A DNA stretch of 64,000 nucleotides from Paraconiothyrium sp. Pb-2020. Its lineage: Eukaryota > Ascomycota > Dothideomycetes > Pleosporales > Didymosphaeriaceae. How positions within the stretch are numbered: position 1 is the stretch's first letter; every line of letters begins with the position of its first letter. The position numbers and the translations under genes were made by a program. Shown one piece after another: positions 44,827 through 56,999 of the stretch. The notes beneath the pieces were generated by a model. That model did not search any database. It saw only the letters and a program-made list of their open reading frames with translations, and was not told the origin of the DNA. Location of the stretch: contig JAJUBI010000001.1 of assembly GCA_022419385.1 (NCBI GenBank), positions 3,534,001 through 3,598,000 of the forward strand. The letters run 5' to 3'.

Positions 44827-45573
44827 CTAGCATCCCATTTCTACTCGTCGGGCGTTGTCTGGTATGAATATCTTATCGCCATTCGCGATGTTCGCCTCCC
44901 TTAACGTATACCTTGCGCAGTCTACGAAGCCCAGTTTGAGGTGCATCCTGATCACTTCTTTGTCATTAGGGTGCACGGTCAGGCGAATGTTCGCCTGCTT
45001 ATGCCTTTTGGATGCCACGCTCTCGCCTAATCCTCTTGAACAGCTTTGACGTTTCGTGGCTCCGATCTTGTAGACGGAGAAAAAGTACGACCGGCTTGGA
45101 TGGCAGCAAGTATGATCTATTTGGCTAGCCCTTTTCCACGATGCTCCGGCAAGACGAACAGTCCCGTCAATTGCCAACGTAATTCCTCCTCATCGTTCGC
45201 GGGATTTGGCTGTCCTGAAATTGAAGAAGACCGAGCGTTCTGAGACACCGGGCCAATCATGGTGAATGTTCCAGCCCATTCGCTATAGAGCAATACTGAA
45301 AGTTGCGCTTCGCCATCTTCCGTCGCTGGGATTAAATAAGTAGTCCTAGATGAAGCCATGCAGACCACAATCTGAGAGCCAGGATTTGTGATGCGCGGCT
45401 CCCATATTGCAAGAGGTAGACCACTCTCAGTTAATTATTGTTGAGAAAATGCTTTTGGAATCGGATTGTAAGGCGTGGAGTTTGAGTGTGCGAAATTTCC
45501 GTGCTAATGCGGCGACGTTGGGTTGATTGAGGGTTTCAGGGATGAGCGCTGTTGTGTATAACGTGGAGGACAT
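44827..45573 (-). pseudogene. Broken GNAT acetyltransferase gene
   Basis: The start ATG at 45,573 (MSSTLYTTALIPETLNQ..) follows a TATATAA-like box. The frame is lost near 45,430, where AACTGA replaces the expected continuation TESGLPLAIWEPRIT, which runs on one frame over. The GNAT acetyl-CoA-binding loop is then visible (LTGLFVLPEHRGKGLAK, the R/Q-x-x-G-x-G/A signature region) but is cut by TAG at 45,117-45,119, followed in frame by IILAAIQAGR. A further frame change leads to the conserved C-terminal motif (IRLTVHPNDKEVIRMHLKLG). CAG-to-TAG would be a single C-to-T change. Intact relatives acetylate small molecules or proteins. At least three lesions make this a pseudogene unless the sequence is in error. 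Confidence 0.75.
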
Positions 45574-47448
45574 GATAATTATATAAGTGTGTAGTTAGGG
45601 CGTACCACACGAGTGATTCGGTCGGAACAGTGATCACTGATCACTACTGTTGGCGGATTCACACTCTAGTTCGCTGGCTTAGCCTGCTGTGCATTCCGTC
45701 TTTCGGCATGTACGTAAGAGAACAACAAGAAGCCTCAAGCAGGAAAAGAGGACCGTCGAACGTATACTACATTTATGGGAAGTGGTATAAACTAGTATTG
45801 CACCGCTTCGTTCCGCACTGACATCTGATCCGAAGACGATCGAAAGCCCAATTGGTGCGAAACGTCGACTATCTGGAAAAATTGCTTCGCAGAACCAGGC
45901 TCGTCGGTCAAGGTATGCATCTGTCCTCTTCGAACTGATACATCGTAGTAGGTAGCGTCATGCCTTTCCATGTCGCTGAACCTGCAATATTCACACGTTA
46001 TGCTGCTAATCATCAATTGTTTCGGGAACAGTTTGAGCCACATCCGGACGTTCAATTCGAATTGATGGAATCTGCTTCACGCATTCGCTCAAAGCGTCCC
46101 CTTGGAACTATCAGCTGTGAACAAAATTCGGTCCAGCGTTTGTTGTTATACTAGCCTAATACCCAATTCCCTCGATTACGAAGATCCCCAATGGCGTACC
46201 CTCTGGCCATCTATTAGTATCAATCCTCCTGGCAGATTACGGCAGATTACGGTAGATCGATGGACTTTTAATGCATGCCGAACGTAGTCTACCTACTGAC
46301 CTTCTTGCCAGAATCGCTGCGCAAGGATGATGAGACATGAAAGCAGTCCGTCTAAGTACATGTATCGGACGTCACTTCCAACCACGTTTTGGTCTGTGGT
46401 GGGCAATACGAGGAATTAAGACTCGTACCATGGACAATGGGGGAACGTTGCAGGAAGCAATATTCGTCACGCAGCGACGATTGTGGAATAAGCAGCGCAA
46501 TCCTTTGCTTCCTGGTATCGGAGCGGCGGAGCATTGTGGGGGCTATGTTAAGATAAGATGGTCAAATGGGTCAGAACGCCCGGTCGCTTAAGGACGTTTT
46601 ACCAATAGCGTCATACCGAACTACGCCCTGTGGCTTTTAATATTGACCACGCGACTTTAGTGCGAACCCCTAGCGTCTGTATCACGATCTAGAATCTTGT
46701 GCATAATTACACTGTAACTCAACGCCCATTTCGAGGTCGCGCTAATCCAGTTGCCCAGCTTCATCAACGACGAAGACCTTCTCCATCAGACTAAGTCTGA
46801 TCCAGGCGGGCTTTATAATTGGCGTTGCTCCTTGCAGAGACCTTACCGTACGATAATCCTGCAAGATTCCCTCAAAGATGTGAAAGAGAAGGAATAGCCC
46901 CTAGTGATTATTGGTACCAAGCTAAATGGCAGGATGCTGGTTCGAAGTTCGGCACTCATGCTTGATTGTTTGGCTGCAGTCTCGAGCACATTAATTCAAT
47001 CAATTACAACTTTGATCAAGTACCAAGTAGGCTCTTGAATATCTCCAGACTTCTCACATATGTCTGCTGCCACTACGCGAAAAGAGTACATGTCTAGTCA
47101 ATACCCAACTCGCGCGAGTCGTATTGATCACACGTGGGAACTGCCTTAGGCGAGGACTGCATGCAAGAAGGCCGCTCGTGGGCATGTGGCTTCCAGGTAC
47201 TGACGTGAGAAATCGCCCGATCCTCTTAGCATCCCCGGGACACGCAAGTATCGATCATGTTATGCGAAATAGCTGCGAGCTTCTTGGCTTATGCAAAACA
47301 CATATAAAGCCTTCCTTGGGAGCCTCTACGAGAGTCTTCATGTCAGCCAATCTTGCTACGAGGAATCCTGTTATAAGTCGGTGTCTCCCTTTTGTCTGTC
47401 ACGCCCAGAGATCTAATATCTCAGGTTCATTGACACCGAAGGCCCACT
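45574..47448. other. Gene-poor region
   Basis: About 1.9 kb. Minor structure: a self-complementary ACAGTGATCAC..TGATCACTACTGT around 45,627-45,650, and a short tandem repeat GGCAGATTAC (about 46,229-46,255). No protein-coding frame is convincing. The last ~400 bp precede the SGNH hydrolase. Confidence 0.4.
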
Positions 47449-50433
47449 ATGGATTCCTATTCTAAAAAGCGCTGGAGCATATATCTGTTCGTCAATGTTG
47501 TCATATCATTTACTTGGGCACATCCTACTACAAAGTCTTCTACTGCCTTGCATAAACGGGCTTTTGGCCTAGGCGGCAATCTTGGGGGACTGATTGAGTC
47601 CATCAAGGACACCTTGAAGGATGATAACGCATACGTTTGTCTTCGAAATATCTTTTGTGCAGCGACAACATAGTAATAAAGTTTACAGGATAAGAACTAT
47701 GACGATACCTGCATCCTTGATATAGGAACCTCTGCAGGCGGCAACTGCTACGGCTACATCTCATGCGGAAGACAACATACCACGACCGACCCTATCAAAG
47801 GATGGAACGAATGTTACCTGAACGGAGTGAACCAGCTATACTACGAGAAGTTTGGTCATTTCAATGTCACGTTTACCCAAGCTGGCGGTGTCAACAGCAA
47901 CAAAGATGGGTACGTATCCCCCGTTTGACTATACCGTTCTAAGTCAGCCTGACATTCATTCGAAAGCCTCCATCACCCCGTAATTTCGATTGAAGGCTTT
48001 GAGGGCTCTCTTGAACTCGAGCCATTGGTCGATGCATACAGTGATGACGGGGGTAATATCTGCCATGGCTGGAATCAGATCATAGGTACCCCAGATCTCG
48101 GCTGGGAGTGCGGATTCCCCATGGCTGGTGCCCATTCCTTCTTCGGAGTATCCATCATCGCCGATGATGATCCTGCGCCTGGATTTACCCCGGGCTGGTG
48201 CACCGCTCATGTCAATCAATACCAACGCAATGAGTTCAGGACTGGAGCGAGGTATCGTTTCGACATCGTTATGTTCGATGCTGCAAAGAAGCAGATTGGC
48301 CATATACAACGCGAGGAAGTTGACGAGAACGGTGAGATCCACTTCGAATCTCGGCTGCCATCTACTTTGATTCTTCGTTCCGGACAGAAGGATGAGGACT
48401 TTGTCAGTTTCGAGTACGCCGGTCAGACATGGAGTTGCGATAATGACGACGGAGGCGCTCATCTATGTACGCTCGGGAATGGCAAAGAACACGGCTACGA
48501 GAACGGTGATCGAGAAGGTGACATGGGATGGACTTGCGACTCGCCACCACCACCACCAACTGATACCCCTGCTCCGAAACCGGGAGGGAAGTTCTTGATT
48601 GTAGGAGACTCAATCACCCACGGAATGGATGGCGATTGGACGTGGAGATGGCGGCTCTACGACTGGCTTCGACAAAATCACGATGTCGTATTCGCCGGAC
48701 CTTACATTGGCACACATGGTAGCCAACCGAATTCGGTCGCTTACCCTTCAGCACCACTGTTCAGGGGTGAATCGGAACCCGTCACCGAAACTGTAATAGG
48801 TGCATATGCTTCTGGGATACCCGATAACTTTTATACACAAGGTCACGGCGGCTGGTGGGGCCGGCAAGCAGCACAAGTCAGGTACAGTGTCCACGACTGG
48901 GTTGCGACATATCAACCAGATTATCTTCTTATCCTTCTCGGGTTCAACGATCTGGGATGGTTCGTCAGCGGTCCTGATGGGTTGATTGGAAATATGGGGG
49001 CCCTAGTACAGGCTGCACGCGAGGCAAAGTCAAACGTCAAGGTCCTTGTTGGCAACGTTGTGGACCGAACATTCATTGAGGGCCGCCAAGATCTAGTCGA
49101 CAACACCAAGGCATACAACCAACAACTTAAGACCACTCTGCCTAACTGGTTTCGGTACGAGTCACCAATTACCTACGTTGATGTCAACCGTTATTACAAT
49201 TGTGGGCCAGGCGGTTGCCCTGACGGATACGACGGACTACACCCCAACTCTTGGGGCGAATACCACATTGCAGAAGCGTTTGCCGATAATCTCAAAGCTG
49301 ATTGGGGTTTTGTTGGAGACTTCTCAATTCCTGACAATGTCGATACAAGGGTTGTTAACACACCAAGAAACCTAGCTTGCAAGGCAGTTCCCGAAGGCAA
49401 TTATTGCGCGTGGTCCGCAGATCCACAAGCTAGAGGGTATGAGATCCGCACTCGCCTGCAAGGTCAGGAGGATTGGTGGTCTTCAGGCGTTGTCTACCCC
49501 TCGACATCTGCCAGTTTCACATCTTGGGTTCTTGATGGTCAAACCTGGGAGTACCAAGTTCGTACAAAAGGCGACAATGATGACGCTTCCTCCTGGACAG
49601 GCTCAGCATTGGTTACAGCTCACCCTAAAACGGCCCCTGCACCCAGTAAGATCACTTCAGCACCATCTGGCAACGGCATACAGATGAACTGGGATCCCGT
49701 ATCTGGGTATGATGTCAACCGCTATGCTGTTATCGTATGGGATAGAGATGCCAAAGGTTCATTTATCAACACGATCGCCGCCCCATGCTGCGGCATCTTT
49801 GTTGACGGCCTTGTGTCCGGGCACCGATACAGTACTTGGGCAGTCACCTATGTGAACATGCAGAGTAGCTGGACCGGCGGAGCTGAGATCGTTGGCGGTC
49901 TCCCCGGGGCGGGCCGCGAAGTCATCATCAACGGTGGAGTACCGGGTCCAGTCGGGGGTCTGAGTGTGAAGAACACCGATCCTACCACTATTGTACTCAG
50001 CTGGAACGGCGCATCCGGCTCTGTTGGAGGATATGCGATTTACTATCACAGTAAGCAATCAGGAGGTACACCAACGGAGCAAACACTTGTTGGCACGACG
50101 ATGGACACATCCTACGAGGTAGCCTTTCTGTACCCAGGGACTTGGACTTACGAATTCTGCGTGGCAGCTTACAACGGTAATTTAGAATCGAGCACGCAGT
50201 GTTTGACTCCCCCAGTCTATCCAGGATTCTCAAGAAAAATTGCGGCCGGGGCCAATTCCACGACCATTGCCAACGGGACGGAGGTCACTGGATACTCAAA
50301 CAACATGGCCAACGACACAGTTCTACGGCAGCTATTCCAGGCCATACATCACAACGAAACAGCGTTATCTATGGGAGCTGCAATGGGCGCCACCTTTGCA
50401 GTCGCTTTCGAAGGGAATGTGTCGAAGCCTTGA
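47449..50433 (+). CDS. Secreted SGNH/GDSL hydrolase with novel N-domain and fibronectin-III-like C-terminus
   Basis: Exons 47,449-47,634, 47,689-47,909 and 47,967-50,433 (introns 54 and 57 nt, in phase) give 957 aa. Intron 1 uses a weak GTTTGT donor. A signal peptide (WSIYLFVNVVISFTWAHP) and a Lys-Arg site (HKRAFG) suggest secretion and Kex2 processing. Residues ~60-320 form a Cys-containing domain that I do not recognise (GGNCYGYISCGRQH, HGYENGDREGDMGWTC). A short PPPPPTDTPAPKP linker follows, then the SGNH domain: GDSITHG (nucleophile Ser ~351), LGFNDLGW and DGYDGLHPNSWGEYH (catalytic Asp/His). Two to three Fn3-like units follow (VVNTPRNLACKAVPEGNYCAW, PGPVGGLSVKNTDPTTIVLSW), and the end is Asn/Thr-rich, perhaps glycosylated. 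Likely an extracellular carbohydrate esterase. The substrate is unknown. Confidence 0.82.
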
Positions 50434-51749
50434 TCAAGTTGGCGTTGATACTCACTAGGAATACCACGGTGGCAGGTCCGCTCTTTGGAGAGACGATTAG
50501 CTAAGAGGGAGAGAACACTATCAAGGCTCGGTGTGTTGTCAGATATTCCAGCCACTCTTCACATGTTGTACCAATAGTCGACCTTCCCTACTATCAAACA
50601 TGTTCTTTTCCACACACTGGGCCAATTCATTTTCTCCAAACCTTTACTTGCGGGTTGTATTACAGTCCTCTTGCCTTTGAGCTTTTCCATATTACATATA
50701 GACAAGAACAAGGTTAAAGGGCTTACCGCATCACTTTTGAGAAGAGCCACAGTTTCAGCGTCTTTGCGAATGGGATCTATTCCCTGAAATGCTTCTTCAT
50801 GACTTGGACTCTGCTAAATATATCTCCGACTACGGCAGTGTTTCATCAGCATTAACCTAGGCGTATACCCCAGTGACACAGGAAAGCGTCATTTTCTTTT
50901 CGAACCGTTCGGAAGTCTTGATATAGCGTAAGGCTACCCCTGTTTTGACGTTGGAGACCGTTACTGGTAGACCACAGCTGTGTCGCGCTGATCCGGTGCC
51001 ACGTCTCATGTCGAGCGACTATTTCTAGAAGAGATGGGCGACAAATCTTGACGAATTGGCATATTACGCCTGGGCATTGAGCGTTTTGAGAAGGCAGGCG
51101 AATGGGCGTGCGCGGACTGCAGCGATCATTGGCGATCGTCGTTCGGGCCGATCCTGGACTCGCTTTCGGTCTGGGGTACCGCATTCGGACTCGCACTCGC
51201 ACTGGAACGAGCCTTGACTGGACTATATGCAAAGCGAGGAAGCCATGTGCACCGCAGCTTCGTTCTTAATGTCAATATTGATGCTAATTAGGGTGTATAT
51301 CCGCCTGATGTTTAGATACATTTCAACATTGGTTATAATGTCCCTCTCGGTCTCGATTTCGGTTTCGGTGTAGCGTACCATTCTCTACAAGGGTGTATTA
51401 TGAACGAACTGCTAGCGTCAAGATTTCCAATCTTATGAAGTATCATCAACCAATCAGTGCTGCCCCTTGGGTGCTATCCTTGTAGCGGCCCGTTCTTTAC
51501 TGTACCCCCTTATATGGAGTGAATACGCGGGTACGCCGATCCCCGCACGAAAAGAACAGGAACGGACGAACATCATCTGCTCAGCACATAACATTATATA
51601 TAGCGGAACTCACCGGATGGATACGACGATGCTGCGCCCTATCTACGAAACAACAAGCGCATATCCCTGTGGTATATTTACTATTAAACCACAAACATCG
51701 GCCACCAAAGATTCATGTGCTCGCTACTTCCCTGAAACCTGCTTCCGCT
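50434..51749. other. Intergenic, no gene seen
   Basis: About 1.3 kb. Short simple CTCGGTCTCGATTTCGGTTTCGGTG-like tandem words occur near 51,345-51,372, and a similar CTCGCACTCGCACTGG near 51,190. No tRNA. The leader of the oxidase gene precedes 51,750. Confidence 0.4.
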
Positions 51750-53527
51750 ATGATAGCTTCCAATCTTCTGCAGGCTGCAGTTCTCCTTTCCTCGATCTTG
51801 GGGATCCAGGCCGCCACAACACCAGCTGGCTGCCGACGATTGAAGACGGACGCAGGATGGCCTACACATGCGCAATGGGAGGCAGCGCTCCCGGGCGTTG
51901 TTGCTACCAATGGCAGCGACCAACACGGTCCGTTGCCCGATTACCGGCTGCAGGCAAGATCCATCGAAGACGTTCAGAAAGCCGTGCGTTTTGCAAGGAA
52001 TCACAATGTCCGATTGAGTGTGTTGACTACGGGACACGACCAATTGCAACGCAGCGACGCGGGCTCTGGACTTCTTATCGATTTATCTTTGTTCCAAGGT
52101 GCCTGCGTCAGGTCATCTTATACCCCTACCGCGGAAGGCCTTCCTTTTGTTGGTCTCGACACGGAGGCAGAATCCATCGAAATCGTTGAAGGACAACAAG
52201 CTGCTGTCTCATTTGGGCCAGCCCTGGCTGGTCTGCCTTTGAACTACGCCGTTTCGAAATCCGGCCTCTTCACAGTGAGCGGCGGAGCTGGTGAGTAAAC
52301 CTAGTATCTCTTATCATAAGGCTGACGAACGCAGCGACTGTTGCTGTTGGTGGAGGCTGGGGCCAGAACGGCGGATACGGTCCCATGACCTCACAGTACG
52401 GTCTTGGAGTAGACCAGTGGCTCGAAGCACTGATCGTCACCCCTGATGGCGAACTCAAGGTTGCCAACACCGCGACAAATTCGGATCTATTCTGGGCTAT
52501 TCGAGGAGGCGGTGGTAGCACGTTTGGCGTTATTGTACAGGCCACCTGGAAAGCACATGTTACGGTGCCAATCACAGGATTCAACTGGTATATCAACTCC
52601 ACTTTGAATGCTTCAGAGCTGGATAAAGGGATCTACCCGACCAGTGAGGCGCTTCGATATCTGCTTGGTCACGCAAAAGATCTTCAGGAGAAGGGGATCA
52701 GTGCAACGTTTTACACCTTTCCTACCAACATCAGATGTTTTGCCATTCACCCAGGACCGCAAGCGGGTATCGCCAATGCGAATCAGATATGGGGCCCGAT
52801 ATTGTCGAACGTGTCGAGTCTCCCTGGAATTACGCCCTTCCAGACTCGGGCATTCGAATTCTCTAGCTACAAGGAATTCTTCGAAGGCACATATGGGACA
52901 CTCGTTCCTCAACCGACGACAGCCAATCATCGTTACGATCGTGGGGTGATTCCTTATGACAGTCGCCTTCTCAGCGCCGAACAACTTGGTCATCCGAACA
53001 TAACGCAGGCATTGGCCGAGACGGGCGGCAGCATCGGTGTGCAGATAATGTCGCCTGGAAACCGTTTCGGCAATGGTAGTGCGGTATCGGCAAACCCAGG
53101 ATGGAGAAAAGCAGCAGCGCTAATCATCGCAAACAAGACGCCCACTACAAGCGCTGCTGGCTTGAGAAAACTAGCTCCCGACATGGGTACCTACATCAAC
53201 GAGGCCAGTGTCACCGAACCAAATTGGTCGTCTTCCTTTTGGGGTTCCAACTATCCGCGCTTGTCGGAATTGAAGCGCAAATATGACCCCGACATGCTAT
53301 TCTGGATCAGCCCTGGAATCAATGCGGATTATATGCATGTCGTTGATGGCCGCGCTTGCATGGTGGACTCGGTTCCCTCCACACCAAGTGAATATGCACC
53401 TCTGACAGACCGACGATTCGCAGCAAACTTGACTACGGATGGAGAGTTTCTGTTCGGACACCAAGAATTGACAGGATCGACATTCCCTGCCCCTGGAACG
53501 GAGCTTGGGCTGCCTACGGTGACTTAG
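51750..53527 (+). CDS. Secreted FAD-linked oxidase, berberine-bridge/6-hydroxynicotine-oxidase type
   Basis: Exons 51,750-52,290 and 52,335-53,527 (44-nt intron, GTGAGT..GCAG, in phase) give 577 aa. The ATG at 51,750 begins a signal peptide (MIASNLLQAAVLLSSILGIQA); longer in-frame upstream ATGs would not. The FAD-binding PCMH domain contains DYRLQARSIEDVQKAVRFA, the flavin-linkage loop TTGHDQLQRS (His candidate for 8-alpha-histidyl FAD), and GGGWGQNGGYGPMTSQYGLG. The substrate domain follows. The BBE C-terminal motif (GTYINEASVTEPNWSSSFWG, with Tyr/Asn) is at the end. Such enzymes oxidise secondary-metabolite precursors or sugars. No tailoring cluster is evident around it, so a role in secreted carbohydrate oxidation is at least as likely. 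Confidence 0.88.
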
Positions 53528-54345
53528 TTCGACTCAGCAGCCACTTCGATTGAAATGTTGTAAAAATATACAAAGGGCATTTGGTACAGCATAGAACCTG
53601 CTTTGCTATGGAAAGTGTGTTTGAACTTTGCCTTGAGATTTGCATGTGATGAGACGCTGTACTTAAGCTCCGATTGAGCTCCGTTATATTACCCACTTCG
53701 TCCAAAGCCCCGTCTCCAACTCGGTTTCTCGAGTTCTGCCCGATGTTCCTCGTACAGGATGAGCTTCAGGGCCTGCGTTGTTCTTCCGACAGTAGTCCGT
53801 CTAGGGGTTCGATGATCAAACACGTAGCAGCCAGACAATTTTCCAGGATCTAATGCCCGATATATAGTATAGAAGCGGACCGATCTAATGTTAGACCCCA
53901 CCCAGTATCACCCCCGCAAGGTCCGATTGATTAGCAGCACACTGAGAGGAGCGTAAACGCATTTGGATAAGAGCATTCATTTTAGCCCTTGATATCGTCT
54001 CCCTGTGAGTACTGCGAAAGTAGCGTAGTCTACATTTTTAAGGGATCACGTGTATCATATTTCCTATCACTTGGCTTACGTGATACACACCATGGACATG
54101 TTGGGATTCATTTGATTTACCCCACCTCTCTAACCCAAAGCACTAGCCTCCTCGCATCACTATCGAGTAGCAATATTTACATAATGATGAATCCCGACCT
54201 TCATCTTCAGCAGATACGGAAAAGTATCACATGGACATCTTTACGCCTTCCACTCACTTAGTCTGCTTTCCAACCCGGGTGACTGCATCACTCATGGGTC
54301 ACCAGATGCCACTTTACCCTCCCTTCCCTCCTCATCACTCGCGCT
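53528..54345. other. Intergenic, no gene seen
   Basis: No convincing gene. This is the 3' flank of the oxidase and the 3' flank of the small secreted protein gene, which converges on it. Confidence 0.4.
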
Positions 54346-55058
54346 TCAACCCACTCTGGTAACAGTCAGGCCCTTCCCAGCGGAAGCATCGAATTGGAAT
54401 TCCACTCTGAAAGTTCCTACAATTTGAAGCGTGAACTGCTCTTTATCGGGGACCTGAAATTTCCCCGCCTCCCCATCAGCTAATTGTGCAACTCCACCCT
54501 TCACAATGAACCTAGCGATGTAATCACCACGAGAATCGTTTGTGTTGGCTTATCTTTGTCTTTCTCCAAGACCAGCGTCGAGAGCGCAGTGAAGACTTCG
54601 AAGGACATTCCGTCGGTGAGCGTGCCTTGAGGGACGAAGGCCACTATAGCGTTATGGCCGCGGAGCGAAGTGTCGGGCTCGAAGGTTTGGTCAGTTTCGG
54701 TGGTGCCGAAGCGGACGTAACCGGTTTGAGAGGCCTCGAAGTAGCCCACGCCGGGGGTTACGGTCCAGACGTGGGTGAAGCTGGGGCGGATGAGGCCGGT
54801 GGAGTACTGGCGCTTTCGAGACGTAGGGCTGCCGCCGGGGCCTTCAGTGGAGTGGGAAATTTGTTCCAGATCATCTGTGCCAGAAGCTGGGTTGTGTATC
54901 CAGCTGCCATGAGGGGCGTCCAGATCACGTCTCCAGGTGCCGTGGGGAAGGTCTAGTGCTGTAGATTCTGGATGATGATCACCCCGTTGAGTTTCCGGTC
55001 TAGGGATCGCGATGGTAAGACCAAGTAGAATGGAAAGTAGAGCGATGGAGATCTTCAT
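54346..55058 (-). CDS. Small secreted protein, 3' third in another frame
   Basis: The signal peptide starts at the ATG at 55,058 (MKISIALLSILLGLTIAIP). The ATG at 55,124 is in frame but would mask it. The mature protein has a pro-like region with duplicated LPHGTWRRD/APHGSWIHN and a dibasic SRKRQYS site. A beta-rich domain follows (THVWTVTPGVGYFEASQTGYV). The first frame ends at 54,501, but coding quality continues one frame over from ~54,550 (NDSRGDYIARFIVKGGVAQ, then PDKEQFTLQIVGTFRVEF..) to a stop at 54,346-54,348. A single missing base near 54,550 explains it, so this is either a recent frameshift or a sequence error. No known family recognised. A TATA-like box lies at 55,168-55,176, about 110 bp upstream. 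Confidence 0.6.
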
Positions 55059-55156
55059 GGTGATGACGAGCGTTGGAAAGACTAAACAGGCTTCTTGAAC
55101 GAAGTGCTCGCTCAGAATATGCACCAGATGGCGAACGACGCCTCAAGCTTTCAATG

Positions 55157-55180
55157 CACTGCTCTCTCTTTATATCATAA
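55157..55180 (-). promoter_or_regulatory. TATA-like element of the small secreted protein gene
   Basis: The minus strand reads TTATGATATAAAGAG about 110 bp upstream of the ATG at 55,058, an appropriate distance for a fungal TATA box. Motif seen by eye only. Confidence 0.4.
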
Positions 55181-55936
55181 TTTTTGGACTTTCCCAAGGC
55201 ATCTTTGCGCTGATACCTCCATAGTTACGCTAGTACGCCTAATCCAAACCCCTCAAGCCATCATAGCAGATGGAGGGCGCAGGTGAAGAGAAATGGTCTA
55301 GTCTGCTGTCATCTTGCAGTCCCTACTTTTAACCGCAGGAACACAAACTTTCGTCAGCACGCCGTGTTATAAAAATGTATTCCATTCTGATCAAATGGGG
55401 TAACAGAGTGGTACAATTCATGTCATGTGCGGCTGAAGACATTGGAGGCGTTTTATACGAGGCGGCCTGTTGCACCTGTGAGCATGACGGACTTGACATA
55501 AGTAGACCCAGTACGAGCAGTGTCTCAGATACAATCTCTTCCGGTCAACGTTGCCGTCGCACCCACCAATTCTAATCAACGGTGCCCCACCCTTCTCGAA
55601 ATGTCAGTTGAACAGACTCAATGACGAGCGGGCGGATGCGTTGTTGTGGAGTTGCCGTTGCCAAGGGGAATATTGATGGTGCTCAATGGACAAGTTTGTG
55701 ATGTCTAAGTGTCAGTACAAAGTACGTCCACATGTCGCTCACATGCCTCCCACCCCTGCCACCTCGGCTCCGGGCCAAAGCAACGCGAATCCCAACACCG
55801 CATTTTGACGATCCTATTACATCCCACGTCATCGGTATATTCTTCTCAAAACTTTACATACGCCTCACGTAGCGCTCATCCAAATTTTCATCTTTGTCAC
55901 CGTTTTCTGCTCGTTCAGCGTTGCATAGCATAAGTC
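55181..55936. other. Intergenic, no gene seen
   Basis: Divergent promoter region between the small secreted protein and the Frag1-like gene. No convincing frame. The part before 55,937 is pyrimidine-rich (CTTTCATCTTTGTC-type), as in fungal leaders. Confidence 0.4.
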
Positions 55937-56884
55937 ATGTCTCGACTCTGCATAACCCGCTCTATCCCCCTCCACCGCCTCTGGCTCCTCCCCTTTATAG
56001 CAGGCACGGCGTGGTTCGTCACGCTAGCTGTGATGCTGCTCACGTGGGTGGGGAGAGGTTGTCCTAGATACTCCGGGCAGAAGAATCCCTATATAGCGTA
56101 TGGTTTCTTGTCTTTTTGGTTCACAACACAATAGACGTGGCGTAATCCGGCCAAGAGCGGTTTGTCAAATACCTACGATATTTGCAGCGGAGGGAATGTG
56201 TTCATGATGGTGATGCTAATACAACACGGATAGATTCATAAGTGACATCGCTGCCTTCCAACTCAAGCCCTTGTTTTTGGTCGGAGGTATGACTGCAGCG
56301 GGGTATGGGGGCACGATGGTCGCGGTGCACGTGTCGCGGTACGACGCACGCATGTATGGCGTAGTGGACGATGCGTTATGGAGGAAAGCTGCGTCTGTGG
56401 TAGCCATGTGCAGCGGCATTGTTGCAGGTATCGGGTTGGTGCTCTTAGCTATCCTCGATACTTTCCGCTTCCACGAGGCACATGCGGTGCTCCTGTTGGT
56501 GTGCTTTCTGGGGCTGGTATCGAGCATGGTGTTGACGACTGTGGTGTATTGGGATCAGGTGCGGAAGCCTGGTGTGTTTCGTCGACTGAGAGGGTAGTGA
56601 GTTGACCGCCGAGGTTTATATTAGGTGCGTCAGAGAGGCTAATGCGAAGTAGTTGTGTTGCGAGTGCGGTCATTCTGTTTTTGGATGCTGCGTTGGGTGT
56701 GGCGTTCTATCTACTTATGCAACTGGAGTTCTGGAGAGTCAGCGGGGTGTTGGAGTGGGCAATGGCATTTACGGGCGCCTTCTACTTGTGGGCTTTCGTA
56801 GGGTTCTTGAGTGTGCCAAAGGATGGAATCGATGCTGAAGAGAGGCGGGCTTTGCTGAACGAAGCAGTAACAGGACACCAGTGA
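55937..56884 (+). CDS. Frag1/DRAM/Sfk1-type multispanning membrane protein
   Basis: Exons 55,937-56,097, 56,234-56,593 and 56,638-56,884 give ~255 aa. Intron 1 is 136 nt (GTATGG..GGATAG), intron 2 is 44 nt (GTAGTG..AGAGAG) and less certain. Six or so hydrophobic segments: LPFIAGTAWFVTLAVMLL, LKPLFLVGGMTAAGYGGTM, VAMCSGIVAGIGLVLLAIL, AVLLLVCFLGLVSSMVLTTV, SAVILFLDAALGVAFYLLM and WAMAFTGAFYLWAFVGF. The sequence FISDIAAFQLKPLF after the first loop is the Frag1/DRAM signature region. Yeast Sfk1 acts at the plasma membrane with Stt4 and lipid asymmetry; animal relatives remodel GPI anchors (PGAP2/Frag1) or act in autophagy (DRAM). The exact role here is unassigned. Confidence 0.72.
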
Positions 56885-56999
56885 AAGATCTGTGATATCC
56901 GATGGATATTTGCTATGGTACAGGCGCTGTGCCGTGTTAATACATTGCGCTGAAATACATACACTATCTATATCTATACGCATCGTACAGCCGCCTCTT

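Noticed and set aside
45627..45650. ACAGTGATCAC..TGATCACTACTGT palindrome as a transposon end or terminator
   Set aside because: Only ~11 bp arms, imperfect, no partner or target duplication.
51750..53527. Secondary-metabolite cluster around the berberine-bridge-type oxidase
   Set aside because: No PKS, NRPS, terpene synthase, P450 or cluster regulator nearby.
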